Below, in pieces: positions 55,920 to 64,000 of a stretch of 64,000 nt of DNA (position 1 is the stretch's first letter; each line of letters opens with the position of its first letter). The stretch spans positions 62,001-126,000 of the forward strand of contig NZ_MAEI01000052.1 in NCBI RefSeq assembly GCF_009933255.1, given 5' to 3'. The stretch comes from Enterococcus diestrammenae (GTDB lineage: Bacteria; Bacillota; Bacilli; Lactobacillales; Enterococcaceae). A program made the position numbers and the translations under genes. The notes under the pieces were generated by a model. It was not told where the DNA came from. It was given only the letters and a program-made list of their open reading frames with translations, and made no database searches.

Positions 55920-56305
55920 TTTTCTTGATACACCCCATCCTCAAATTGCCCCTTGTAAATTGCGCCCGTTTCTAAGGTCAAAACACCTTTACCTTGTGCT
56001 TTTCCCTTCTTGAAGCCCCCCACATAATGCCAACCGTCCTTCGCCTGAAAGTCCCCTTGACCATTGAAGTAACCGTCTTTGAAAGTACCGGTATAGACAC
56101 TGCCATCCGCAAATTTCAATGTACCCTTACCATTAAACTTGCGACGCACCAAATCACCGGTGTAATTAAGCTTTCCTTGATCTAGAGCCACCTTCGCACC
56201 TTTTTCATCCTTCAGCGGCTGCATACTGAAGATGGCACAGATGATGATGATTGCCACCATCATGATTTGACCCGCCTGCACGAGCCTCTTCTTTTCAATT
56301 TTCAT
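55916..56305 (-). CDS. Membrane-anchored MORN-repeat protein
   Basis: 129 residues: an N-terminal transmembrane segment (about residues 8-26) followed by four MORN-type repeats (FNGKGTLKFADGSVYTGTF, YFNGQGDFQAKDGWHYVGGF, AQGKGVLTLETGAIYKGQF). MORN repeats are usually binding or scaffolding modules. Its stop overlaps the acyltransferase start, suggesting a functional pair. AGGGGAAG precedes the ATG. Confidence 0.85.
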   Translation of the reverse strand: MKIEKKRLVQAGQIMMVAIIIICAIFSMQPLKDEKGAKVALDQGKLNYTGDLVRRKFNGKGTLKFADGSVYTGTFKDGYFNGQGDFQAKDGWHYVGGFKKGKAQGKGVLTLETGAIYKGQFEDGVYQEK

Positions 56306-56568
56306 TTCTGTCTTCCCCTATAGTAAAGCTGTCTCTTTAGTAAAAAAGCCGCTCCTACTCTTTTACGACAGCTGTTAAATGTGTTGTTTCTCCCTGACTG
56401 AAGCTTGGTAATCCGCTGGTCTCAATAGCCAACACCTACACTCTTCATTAAAAGGGATTAATTAAATCATAATGGATAACTAAAGGGTAAACAAGATTTT
56501 TTTTCACGATAAAAGCCTTCTCATGCAGTATGTGAATTTGCATATTAGAAAATAAGAAAGAGAATGTA

Positions 56569-56609
56569 AAAAAGGAGTTTCAGACACTGCCTGAAACTCC
56601 CTTTTTTAC
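56569..56609 (-). terminator. Terminator of oleate hydratase
   Basis: GGGAGTTTCAG/CTGAAACTCC stem, T-run on the minus strand. The 56306-56568 stretch upstream of the MORN gene shows no gene. Confidence 0.85.
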
Positions 56610-56629
56610 TTCTTTTCTTGTTCTAGCAT

Positions 56630-58423
56630 TCAAATAATTCCGTGTTCTTTTAAAAGCACGGCAATATCCGTCCCGGCAATCTTCTTTTCCAAACCGTGTT
56701 GAATCAATGCAGGTAGCTTCAAATCCGGTTTTTCGCCATCCAGCAACTCCTTGGCACCTTCTAGCAAATAACGGATATCGTAGCGAGAGGCGTAGACTTC
56801 AGGAACCCCTAGTTCGACACCAGTCAGGACATAGACTGCTTCCATGGCTGTCCGGCCAGAATACTCAATAGTGAAGACCGTATCCCGTCCTGGATCGTCC
56901 AGTGTTTCTGCAAATTGACCCAAGAAAGCGAAGTTCACGGCATTTTTAGGAACCACATATGGCCGATCCCCAGCCATCCGAGGCATGAATTGGGAGGTGA
57001 TGAAAGGCATCATAACAGGCACTGCGGTACAAGTATTGGCCATTTCTTCAATTTCATTGACTGGAACCCCTAAATGGAACAGCCATTCTTTGGTGATTTC
57101 TTTACCAGTGCAATCCCGCATCGGTTTTTGGATATAATCGCCAGGCACATCGGAAAACAAACCATAGACCCAAACGACGACATCGTTTTCTGGTTGGCCG
57201 AGGTATTGCCCTTGCCGATTGATGGTCCAGCTCAACAACCAAGATGAGTCCTTAGCCGTAACAATCCCACCGGTGACCGTTTTACCACCATATGGCGAGC
57301 GTTTGGTAATTTTTTCGATATACTTAGGCACACTATCATCGTGACACGTGACTGTACAAGATTCCCAGTTGGTTTTTTCTGGGTCATCACAGAATTTTTC
57401 TGGATGGCCAAATTCTGGCGATTGTTTTGCGATATTATTCCACAAAGTCCAGCAACCCGCTGGTGTTTGGTTAAAGGGTGCTGGCGTCTGATCATCCCCA
57501 TAGCCTGAGCCTTCTGTAATCGAGCCATTGGTAATAAAAACTAAATCGGTTTCTTTCAAAGGAATCGAGATATCTTTGCCATCTTTTGCCTTAGCGACAA
57601 TTTGGGTGGCAACTTTTTTATTTTCAGCTAAATCAAAGACCACATTTTCAACAGTGACCCCATATTCAAATTTTACACCATGATCTTGCAGATATTTTAC
57701 CATGGGCATCACAAAGGATGTGAACTGATCATGACGGGAAAACTGTAACGCATCCAGTTTGGTCAAGCCACCAACATGGTGAATAAAGCGATTCATGTAC
57801 AATTTCATTTCTAAAGCCGAGTTCCAATTTTGAAAGGCAAACATCGTCCGCCAATAAATCCAAAAGTCTGAGGCCAAGAGTTCCTCTGAAAAGACCTCTT
57901 CAATCGATTTGTCTTCCAGTTGGTCATCGGCAGTCATGATGAATTCGGCCAGTTCCCGTGCTAATTTTTGACCAAGATTGAATTTGCCATTGTCATAACG
58001 CTCTCCTTGTTTCTCAGTAATCCGACAATTACTGGAGTTAGGATCATCCAAATTGGTGTAGTAAAAATGATCTAAGACAGACATACTAGGATCTTCGGTT
58101 GAAGGTAAGCTGGAAAATAAATTCCACAACACTTCAAAGTGATGCCCCATTTCCCGGCCACCACGAGCTACATAGCCGCGATCGTGAATCAGGGAACCGT
58201 CCAAGGAACCACCAGGTAAGTCCAATTGTTCTAAGAAAGTGATTTTATCCCCTGACATATGGGCATCTCTAATCAAAAAACACCCTGCTGCCAAGGCCCC
58301 AATCCCAGTGCCAATCAGGTAGGCCCGCTTGTCATCAATTCCTTTGGGTTTTCTAGCGTGAACCAGTGAATGGTAGTTGCCATTTGTTAAGGTTAAGCGT
58401 GAATCAACAGTTTTTAATTCCAT
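56630..58423 (-). CDS. ohyA: Oleate hydratase (myosin-cross-reactive antigen family)
   Basis: FAD-dependent hydration of oleate to 10-hydroxystearate, detoxifying host or dietary unsaturated fatty acids. 597 residues. RAYLIGTGIGALAAGCFLIRDA binds FAD; GGREMGHHFEVLWNLFSSLPS, YYTNLDDPNSSNCRIT, FQNWNSALEMKLYMNRFIHHVGG and TRRSPYGGKTV-like KRSPYGGKTVTGGIVT are family hallmarks. ATG at 58423 with GGGAG 6 bases upstream. The TetR gene lies immediately upstream on the same strand. Confidence 0.95.
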   Translation of the reverse strand: MELKTVDSRLTLTNGNYHSLVHARKPKGIDDKRAYLIGTGIGALAAGCFLIRDAHMSGDKITFLEQLDLPGGSLDGSLIHDRGYVARGGREMGHHFEVLWNLFSSLPSTEDPSMSVLDHFYYTNLDDPNSSNCRITEKQGERYDNGKFNLGQKLARELAEFIMTADDQLEDKSIEEVFSEELLASDFWIYWRTMFAFQNWNSALEMKLYMNRFIHHVGGLTKLDALQFSRHDQFTSFVMPMVKYLQDHGVKFEYGVTVENVVFDLAENKKVATQIVAKAKDGKDISIPLKETDLVFITNGSITEGSGYGDDQTPAPFNQTPAGCWTLWNNIAKQSPEFGHPEKFCDDPEKTNWESCTVTCHDDSVPKYIEKITKRSPYGGKTVTGGIVTAKDSSWLLSWTINRQGQYLGQPENDVVVWVYGLFSDVPGDYIQKPMRDCTGKEITKEWLFHLGVPVNEIEEMANTCTAVPVMMPFITSQFMPRMAGDRPYVVPKNAVNFAFLGQFAETLDDPGRDTVFTIEYSGRTAMEAVYVLTGVELGVPEVYASRYDIRYLLEGAKELLDGEKPDLKLPALIQHGLEKKIAGTDIAVLLKEHGII

Positions 58424-58589
58424 ACCGTTCTCCCTCTTTCTATCTTTTGACACCTTTATGGTAGCCAAAAAAAAGCGAGAAAACATTGGATAATCACTCT
58501 TCTATGCTAAAAAATCAGACATTTAGTGCTCACTGCCTAATAGAATATTCACCGTAGCACAACAGCCATTTGCCTCTTGATGAAAAGTT

Positions 58590-59153
58590 TTAGTCCAACT
58601 CCGTACTGCGTTTCAATGAAAGCTCGATATTGCCATCAAATAACAAACCAATTCGAGAAATCACCTTTTGTGGATCTTCTTTCATGCCTGTCGCAATCCA
58701 ACGTAACAGCATTTCCGTCAAGGCCGCCTGATAAAAGCGAGCAATCAACAGCTGATCCAATTCTTTCGCTGGAATATTGGCGCTCACCCGCTTCACGTAG
58801 CGAGTCATCACATTGCCAGCAACATTGTAAACATAGTTGATGACTTCTTCTTGCCGCATCGAATTGTAGATATGATAGATCGCTTTTTTATTGTCCAGAG
58901 CAAATTTAGTCGCAACATAAAAGCTCTCTTCCCAAGATAAGGTATCATTGTATTCCTCGATTACTTGTTCGATTTCTGTCTGAAAGATTTCCGCCAAAAG
59001 TTCGTAGACATCGGAATAATAGTAATAGAAGGTGTTGCGATTAATCTGACAAGTGGCGGCGATCTCTTTGACAGTAATCTGACTGAGAGGTGTTTCATTT
59101 AATAAATCAATGATCGTCTGACGAATCAGCTCCTTGGTATACGCTTTTGCCAT
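58590..59153 (-). CDS. TetR/AcrR-family regulator
   Basis: 187 residues, N-terminal helix-turn-helix (ETPLSQITVKEIAATCQINRNTFYYYYSDVYELLAEIF) and a helical ligand-binding domain. It is 166 bases upstream of oleate hydratase on the same strand, so a fatty-acid-responsive repressor role is plausible but not shown. GAGGGA precedes the ATG. Confidence 0.87.
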   Translation of the reverse strand: MAKAYTKELIRQTIIDLLNETPLSQITVKEIAATCQINRNTFYYYYSDVYELLAEIFQTEIEQVIEEYNDTLSWEESFYVATKFALDNKKAIYHIYNSMRQEEVINYVYNVAGNVMTRYVKRVSANIPAKELDQLLIARFYQAALTEMLLRWIATGMKEDPQKVISRIGLLFDGNIELSLKRSTELD

Positions 59154-59183
59154 CTGTTTCCCTCTTTCTAAATAATGTTGCTT

Positions 59184-59624
59184 TTAATCTGGTTGGCTAT
59201 CTTTTGAGAGTCCCCGTTTGAAATACATTCCGATACTTTGGGGGGCTGTGGGGACAAAACCGAACTGTTGATACAGCTGGTCTGCTGGAAGGTCAGCAAT
59301 CAAACTAACATAGGCTTTTGGATCGACTTGTCTTTCAAGGTACGTCAGCAACTGTGCCATGATTTGCTTACCAATTCCTTTTTGTTGCTGAGCGGGATGT
59401 ACTGCGATATCTACCAGTTGATAGGTCGTCCCCCCATCTCCTACGATGCGTCCCATGCCAATTAACTGTCGGTCACATGAACGTCGGACACAGATGCTAT
59501 ACCAACTATTTTTCAAGCCAACTTCACTCGCAGCTACTCCTCGAGGGGATAACCCACATCTTTTCCGTAATTCCAAAAACTCCGAGACGGTGGGGATTGC
59601 TTCGGTGATCTGATATTCTTCCAT
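59184..59624 (-). CDS. GNAT-family N-acetyltransferase
   Basis: 146 residues with the acetyl-CoA motif VDIAVHPAQQQKGIGKQIMAQLL and a YQQFGFVPT end. The family is broad, so the substrate is unknown. GAGG lies 5 bases before the ATG. Read in the same direction as the TetR gene but likely independent. Confidence 0.88.
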   Translation of the reverse strand: MEEYQITEAIPTVSEFLELRKRCGLSPRGVAASEVGLKNSWYSICVRRSCDRQLIGMGRIVGDGGTTYQLVDIAVHPAQQQKGIGKQIMAQLLTYLERQVDPKAYVSLIADLPADQLYQQFGFVPTAPQSIGMYFKRGLSKDSQPD

Positions 59625-59746
59625 GTTAGCCTCTAGCGATTGTTTCTTTTTATTTTACCGAAGATTGGAAAAGTTAGCAAAGCCACCTCACTGCTAGCTT
59701 TTTAAAGGTTCAGCCGTTCTTCAAAATGTAGCTTATCTAAATCAAA

Positions 59747-59776
59747 CAAAAAGCCCCACTCACAAGGAGTGGGGCG
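59747..59776 (-). terminator. Terminator of the infC-rpmI-rplT operon
   Basis: GCCCCACTCC/GGAGTGGGGC-type stem with a T-run on the minus strand. Confidence 0.85.
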
Positions 59777-59803
59777 AATGTTGATAACTCAACGTTTGTT
59801 TGC

Positions 59804-60163
59804 TTATTTAGCCAAAGCGTCTTTTGCTTGGTCAGCTAATGCAGTAAATGCTGCTGCATCGTTGACAGCAAGGTCAGCCAACATTTTGCGGTTGATGTCG
59901 ATTTCAGCCAATTTCAAGCCGTGCATCAATTTTGAGTAGCTCAAGCCATTCATACGTGCTGCTGCGTTGATCCGAGCAATCCACAATTTACGGAAATCGC
60001 GTTTCTTTTGACGACGATCGCGATATGCGTAGTTGTATGAATTCATTACTTGTTCTTTAGCTGTTTTGAATAATGTATGTTTTGAACCGTAGTAGCCTTT
60101 AGCCAATTTTAGGACTTTTTTACGACGTTTACGAGTTACAGTTCCACCTTTGACACGTGCCAT
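59804..60163 (-). CDS. rplT: 50S ribosomal protein L20
   Basis: 119 residues with [31 protein letters not shown] and the [23 protein letters not shown] core that binds 23S rRNA. In Bacillaceae and relatives L20 also represses its operon through the leader. GGAGG precedes the ATG. Last gene of the operon. Confidence 0.98.
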   Translation of the reverse strand: MARVKGGTVTRKRRKKVLKLAKGYYGSKHTLFKTAKEQVMNSYNYAYRDRRQKKRDFRKLWIARINAAARMNGLSYSKLMHGLKLAEIDINRKMLADLAVNDAAAFTALADQAKDALAK

Positions 60164-60215
60164 GATGTATTCCTCCTAGAATAGTTCGTTTATTTTAATA
60201 TCGGGTTATGCGAGA

Positions 60216-60416
60216 TTAGCGCATTTGTGACAATTGTTGACGGATACGTTTGTAATCGCCTTTTGACACCATGCTTGCTTTACGCAATTGACGACGTTGT
60301 TTTTTGGTCTTGCCGTGGAAACGGTGACTTGTAAATGCACGGAAGCGTTTCAATCCGCCTTTACCGGTACGTTTTACGCGTTTTGCTAAACCGCGGTGTG
60401 TTTTTTGTTTTGGCAT
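60216..60416 (-). CDS. rpmI: 50S ribosomal protein L35
   Basis: 66 residues, highly basic ([31 protein letters not shown]). Between infC and rplT in the standard order. GGAGG 7-8 bases before the ATG. Confidence 0.98.
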   Translation of the reverse strand: MPKQKTHRGLAKRVKRTGKGGLKRFRAFTSHRFHGKTKKQRRQLRKASMVSKGDYKRIRQQLSQMR

Positions 60417-60558
60417 TGTGATTTCCTCCTACTATTGTTAATGTGTTAAAAACGACTCTCGACTTGCGCTAAGCTAGTTTTTAACACGTATACAGTCTGG
60501 GTAGTCGCCTACTCAGAGCCAGCATCCTCAAAATAAGTGCAATGTTTGGCGCAAGATG

Positions 60559-61083
60559 TTATTTGTTATCAGCTTTAGGAGCCAATACTAAGAACATGCT
60601 ACGGCCGTCCATTTTCGGTTTTTGTTCGACAGTCGCAAGGTCGGCAGTTTCTTCTGCCAAGCGATCAAGAACTTTCTGACCAATCTCTTTGTGGGTAATG
60701 GCACGACCCTTGAAGCGGATAGAAGCTTTGACTTTATCGCCTTTTTCAAGGAATTTACGTGCATTCTTCAGTTTCGTATTGAAATCATTGACATCGATCG
60801 TTGGACTTAAGCGAACTTCTTTGATATTGATGACTTTTTGCTTTTTGCGGGCTTCCCGATCCTTCTTCTGTTGTTCGAAGCGGTACTTCCCATAATCCAT
60901 GATCCGCGCAACTGGTGGTTTGGCATTTGGCGCTACCAACACTACGTCCAAATTGGAACGTTCTGCGATTGCTAATGCTTCAGCTTTTGATTTTACCCCT
61001 AGCTGTTCACCGTTTTGGTCGATCAAACGTAACTCACGTGCACGAATGCCGTCGTTTACCATCATATCCTTTGCTATGGTCAT
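60559..61083 (-). CDS. infC: Translation initiation factor IF-3
   Basis: 174 residues if started at ATG 61083. N-terminal [21 protein letters not shown] and C-terminal [22 protein letters not shown] domains are typical. The ATG lies only 3 bases from GGAGG, whereas the ATA at 61077-61075 has a 9-base spacing and aligns with the AUU start used by Bacillus-type infC genes. An AUA start, feedback-controlled by IF-3, is therefore a good alternative. Confidence 0.95.
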   Translation of the reverse strand: MTIAKDMMVNDGIRARELRLIDQNGEQLGVKSKAEALAIAERSNLDVVLVAPNAKPPVARIMDYGKYRFEQQKKDREARKKQKVINIKEVRLSPTIDVNDFNTKLKNARKFLEKGDKVKASIRFKGRAITHKEIGQKVLDRLAEETADLATVEQKPKMDGRSMFLVLAPKADNK

Positions 61084-61249
61084 TCACCTCCAAGTATATT
61101 CGCGAGCAAATCTCACAAAAAAAACGAGCTCGACAATCGAACTCGCACCCAAATCCACACTACCCATAGTAGTCTGAAACGTATCTGCCCAGCGAGTCTA
61201 CTCACTCAGGCGAGAAGCGGGTGCCTCTGCTTGATTTCTCAACTTTATC
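61084..61249 (-). promoter_or_regulatory. infC-rpmI-rplT leader with attenuator (L20 leader-like)
   Basis: A terminator hairpin CGAGTTCGA/TCGAGCTCG with eight Ts (61116-61145) precedes infC. Upstream leader sequence could form the competing structure, as in L20-regulated leaders. Pairing was not computed. Confidence 0.65.
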
Positions 61250-61278
61250 AGTATACGGTGTTTGGAAAAAAATGTCAA
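61250..61278 (-). promoter_or_regulatory. Promoter of infC operon
   Basis: Consensus TTGACA and TATACT separated by exactly 17 bases on the minus strand. Confidence 0.9.
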
Positions 61279-61433
61279 GGGATTTTCATGAAAAAGAAAT
61301 TGTTGCTCTTCCTTAGCCAATTGCTTAAAGCTCCCCATAGAAAAAAGCTTTTGACTATGCTCAAACAAACTGCTTCTTTGTCCCTTTTTTTTATGGGACT
61401 CAATTTCAGAAGCCCTTTCCACAAATGCACTTT

Positions 61434-61457
61434 GATGCTACTTTAATTAATAGCATC
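61434..61457. promoter_or_regulatory. Dyad upstream of the GtrII-like gene
   Basis: GATGCTA and TAGCATC flank a 10-base AT-rich centre. Possible operator in the 61279-61520 gap; no gene is seen there. Confidence 0.3.
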
Positions 61458-61520
61458 TGTCATCTAAAGCAAATTTAGCCGCCTAATGATTCTTATAGGC
61501 ATTGTAAGGAGTGAGAAGAA

Positions 61521-63089
61521 ATGAAAGAAATGACGGAAAGAGTTATTCGTTTTCCAAGATTCATTAAGCAGCAAAAGGGACTGACCGTTTATACAATCAT
61601 CTTAGCATTGATATGTTATGGCCTCTCTTTAGGGAAGATCACTTTTGGGATGGACACCAATCAATATTTGAGTGTGCCTCAAGATTATTTGAAACATTGG
61701 ATTAGTATCGGACGTTTTGGCCAAGTATTGCTAAAAAAACTGGAGGGATCAAATGTCGCAAATCTTTATCTTGCAAACCTTTTAGGAATTTTGCTACTCA
61801 TTAGCAGTAGTTTACTACTTTGTACCTTGTTTGCGAAATGCCTCAAAGGTCAGGTTTCAACTCTCCAGTTGGCGGTAATTCCTTCTTTATTTGTCACCAG
61901 CCCTTTTTTTATGACACAATTTTATTTTGTTCTCCAAATTTTTGAATTTATGCTCGGTCTCTTTTTAACCATTCTAGCAGCTTATCTACTAGCTGGGACT
62001 GCTATGAAATTTCCTAATTGGTGGCAAATGATTGCTGCCACTCTTTGTCTCAGCTTTGCTTGTAGCATTTATTTATCCTTTCTACTATTGTTTACCGCTT
62101 TGACCGCTAGCATCTTATTACTTCAGCTTCTGCAATTTAGTAAACAACAACAAAACCATGCTCTCATGGACTTAATCAAACAAGCTGTACCTTATCTCCT
62201 CGTCTTTGGGTTCGGAGTTGGCTTATATTTTGTGGGGGATACACTTGTCTTACAGATCACAAAAATTGCAAATGTGGACCACAGTAGCAACGACCGGCTT
62301 TGGGGGCAAGTCTCCTTCACTGAAGCGCTGGATTCCCTGATTAAGAGCATCGGCAAAATTACCATTGCTCCCTCTTTTTGGAAAATCAATCCGGTTTATG
62401 GTCCACAATTTTTGATAGGTGGTCTTTTGAGTCTGCTTCCCCTTGTAAAAATCAAAACAGTCTCATTCCAAAGCCGCTTAAGCTATCTGATCTGTCTGAT
62501 GGTCCTTTTGATATCCGCCGTTGGAACTGTCATTGCCGCTGGGACACTTTTGCCGCCAAGAAGTATGGCACCGCAGTTTCCTTTTGTAATCGCGCTGTGC
62601 TTCTTTCTAGCTAGTCTATCCGTGACTACCTCTAAATTGAAAAAAGGGCTCCTGCTTTTAGTCGGCTACTTCACACTTAGTCAACTAGCTTTCACTACCA
62701 AGCTATTGGTTTCCCAACAAGCCACCTACAAAGAAGACCAAGACCGCGTCCAACAATTACTGACTCTTGCTCAGCCCTTAGTCAATCAACAACACAAGCG
62801 GCTTAGCCAGTATCGGTTGGCGATTATCGGTGCGGGTCCTGCCCGCAATCGCTTCGTAACCACTGTCCCTGGAGAAATGATTGGGGTCTCTCTCTTTGAT
62901 TTTGGGTATCCTGATGCCAGTGGACCGAGTCGTAATGTCGCTGACTTGCTAATCATCAATGGTCAAGCTGTCCAGTACCCCATCCCTTCTTCCTACAATC
63001 AATTGCGGGAAAAATATGAATCGCAAACCAGAGGGGATGGTAGTCTGCGGGTCGTCATCGACAGTGGCTACCTGGTGGTCATTTTGTAA
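61521..63089 (+). CDS. GtrII-like membrane glucosyltransferase domain protein
   Basis: 522 residues with about ten to twelve hydrophobic segments. The start GKITFGMDTNQYL, then WISIGRFGQVLLKKL, matches the GtrII/Glucos_trans_II pattern of membrane glycosyltransferases that decorate surface polysaccharides from lipid-linked sugars. No lipid-glucosyl flippase or GT2 partner is adjacent, so the acceptor is unknown. AAGGAG lies about 9 bases upstream of the ATG. Confidence 0.78.
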   Translation: MKEMTERVIRFPRFIKQQKGLTVYTIILALICYGLSLGKITFGMDTNQYLSVPQDYLKHWISIGRFGQVLLKKLEGSNVANLYLANLLGILLLISSSLLLCTLFAKCLKGQVSTLQLAVIPSLFVTSPFFMTQFYFVLQIFEFMLGLFLTILAAYLLAGTAMKFPNWWQMIAATLCLSFACSIYLSFLLLFTALTASILLLQLLQFSKQQQNHALMDLIKQAVPYLLVFGFGVGLYFVGDTLVLQITKIANVDHSSNDRLWGQVSFTEALDSLIKSIGKITIAPSFWKINPVYGPQFLIGGLLSLLPLVKIKTVSFQSRLSYLICLMVLLISAVGTVIAAGTLLPPRSMAPQFPFVIALCFFLASLSVTTSKLKKGLLLLVGYFTLSQLAFTTKLLVSQQATYKEDQDRVQQLLTLAQPLVNQQHKRLSQYRLAIIGAGPARNRFVTTVPGEMIGVSLFDFGYPDASGPSRNVADLLIINGQAVQYPIPSSYNQLREKYESQTRGDGSLRVVIDSGYLVVIL

Positions 63090-63138
63090 ACGTACCCTTC
63101 AGCTTTTAAAAAATGTAGCTGACACAACGAAAACAAAA

Positions 63139-63184
63139 ATAACGGCTATCAGAGGCGCGCTGCCCTTCTGATAGCCGTTTTTTG
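63139..63184. terminator. Shared terminator
   Basis: AACGGCTATCAGA pairs with CTGATAGCCGTT, flanked by A and T tracts. It serves the converging GtrII-like and GNAT genes. Confidence 0.85.
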
Positions 63185-63712
63185 CTATTCCCAATAAAAA
63201 TAAACATCCCCTTTACCTTCTTGTTGCGTGTGGCGATAAACATTGGTATTCAAGCCACCGATGACAAATCCCTGTTTCAAATAAAACCGGCAAGCGCCTA
63301 AGTTATTGTCTTGACCAATCGTCCAGATGCCGGCTTTTCCTCGGTTGACTGCTTCCTTGCGTCCTGCCTCTAGCAAAGCAGCGGCAATTCCTTTCCCCCG
63401 TGCCTGCCGGTTCACTTTGAGGTCTGCTAAGTAGACATATTTCAGCCAGTCCATCTCAAAAAGTGCCAGTCCAACACAAGTTTCCCCCTCAAAAGCGCCC
63501 ACCGCAAACCCCTTTTGCAACACCGTGGCAATCTGATAATCTTCATCAGGGAATGTCTGCTCCTCCCAAGCTTCTCTGGGTAACAGTTCTTCATGATACC
63601 CCCATGCTTCGGCTGTCCGGGTCACTACCAACCGTCCCATCAAAGGAAAGGCCTCATTGGGTATGGTTAATACTTGTTGATCTGCCTCAGTTAACAATCG
63701 GATTTCGGTCAT
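63185..63712 (-). CDS. GNAT-family N-acetyltransferase
   Basis: 175 residues with LKVNRQARGKGIAAALLEAGRKEA as the acetyl-CoA site and DNNLGACRFYLKQGFVIGGLNT near the end. It resembles streptothricin-acetyltransferase-like members (YLADLKVNRQ..RG.G), but resistance function is only a possibility. ATG at 63712 follows GGAGG; an earlier in-frame TTG at 63727 overlaps the site. Confidence 0.88.
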   Translation of the reverse strand: MTEIRLLTEADQQVLTIPNEAFPLMGRLVVTRTAEAWGYHEELLPREAWEEQTFPDEDYQIATVLQKGFAVGAFEGETCVGLALFEMDWLKYVYLADLKVNRQARGKGIAAALLEAGRKEAVNRGKAGIWTIGQDNNLGACRFYLKQGFVIGGLNTNVYRHTQQEGKGDVYFYWE

Positions 63713-63767
63713 AAATTGCGCCTCCAAGTTTTCTTTCAGTATAGCATCCTTTTGCCCAATTCAAAGC

Positions 63768-63794
63768 AAAACAGGCCTGCTATAGACCTGTTCT
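63768..63794 (-). terminator. Terminator of leuD
   Basis: ACAGG/CCTGT stem with a T-rich tail on the minus strand, 34 bases past the leuD stop codon. Confidence 0.5.
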
Positions 63795-63827
63795 CTCAAT
63801 ACTTACCATTTCAAAATGCGCAACGCC

Positions 63828-64000
63828 TCAGCGCCAATAATCGGGTACTTTTTCATTCTCATAAGCAGTGATCAACTCATCATCTTGTAAGGTAATGCCA
63901 ATCTCATCCAAGCCATTCACGAGTTTGTCTTTCCAAGTGGCATCGATATCAAAAGACCAGACATTCCTCCCAGAACGCACCACTTCAGCCGGTAAATCGA
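63828..64000 (-). CDS. leuD: 3-isopropylmalate dehydratase small subunit, 5' part outside window
   Basis: The last 57 codons are visible, including [21 protein letters not shown] and a C-terminus ending VPDYWR. This is the LeuD C-terminus; with LeuC it isomerises 2- to 3-isopropylmalate in leucine synthesis. Genes leuABC are expected upstream, beyond the right edge. Confidence 0.9.
   Translation of the reverse strand, partial: DLPAEVVRSGRNVWSFDIDATWKDKLVNGLDEIGITLQDDELITAYENEKVPDYWR

Noticed and set aside
61198..61422. 74-codon minus-strand frame upstream of infC
   Set aside because: It overlaps a consensus promoter and the leader of the infC operon and has no family resemblance.

Overview
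The window looks like chromosomal DNA of a low-to-moderate GC lactic acid Firmicute, most likely an Enterococcus. Reasons are family-level resemblances and layout: hisS-aspS behind a T-box leader, infC-rpmI-rplT behind an attenuated leader, rlmH next to htrA, pepV, pepA, YitT and OatA-type acyltransferases, a PTS EIIC permease, strong GGAGG ribosome binding sites, and frequent TTG or GTG starts. The species is not provable from this window; a plant- or gut-associated enterococcus is a reasonable guess. There is no phage, no complete insertion sequence and no CRISPR array.

Layout. 1-8 kb: end of a dehydratase activase, tRNA-Gln(CTG), diaminopimelate dehydrogenase, type I pullulanase, truA and four membrane or membrane-anchored genes. 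8-14 kb: a YjeM-type permease, an 821-residue sulfur-handling fusion protein behind a CstR-like operator, and a luciferase-like monooxygenase. 14-22.6 kb: a carbohydrate locus in which an AraC-type regulator, GH1, GH42 and GH31 genes run leftward and a PTS EIIC gene runs rightward. 22.7-31.6 kb: a CLC transporter, an FGGY sugar kinase, regulators, a small P-loop kinase, a FUSC-type protein, a quinone oxidoreductase and a deaminase. 31.8-44 kb: rlmH, a DnaA-box cluster, htrA, YtpR, a stress protein, a thioredoxin-like protein, peptidases, NnrD and an acyltransferase with YitT. 44.5-50.5 kb: aspS and hisS with the T-box, a thioesterase and an exported flavoprotein. 50.6-52 kb: a nuclease gene broken by one in-frame stop, followed by repeat-rich DNA. 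52-64 kb: two unknown proteins, tRNA-Pro(CGG), a MORN/acyltransferase pair, oleate hydratase with a TetR regulator, the infC operon, a GtrII-type membrane protein and the 3' end of leuD.

How genes may work together. The GH1/GH42/GH31/PTS set looks like a pathway for a mixed plant oligosaccharide; xyloglucan fragments are one hypothesis. The sulfur fusion protein probably detoxifies or reduces persulfides and is probably induced by them. The two acyltransferases, HtrA and the GtrII-type protein act on or at the cell envelope.

The most unusual items are non-coding. They are a dispersed intergenic repeat of about 138 bp that abuts terminator U-tracts, a roughly 100-bp imperfect inverted repeat around 51.3-51.7 kb, a DnaA-box cluster between rlmH and htrA with no dnaA in the window, and a probable AUA start for IF-3.
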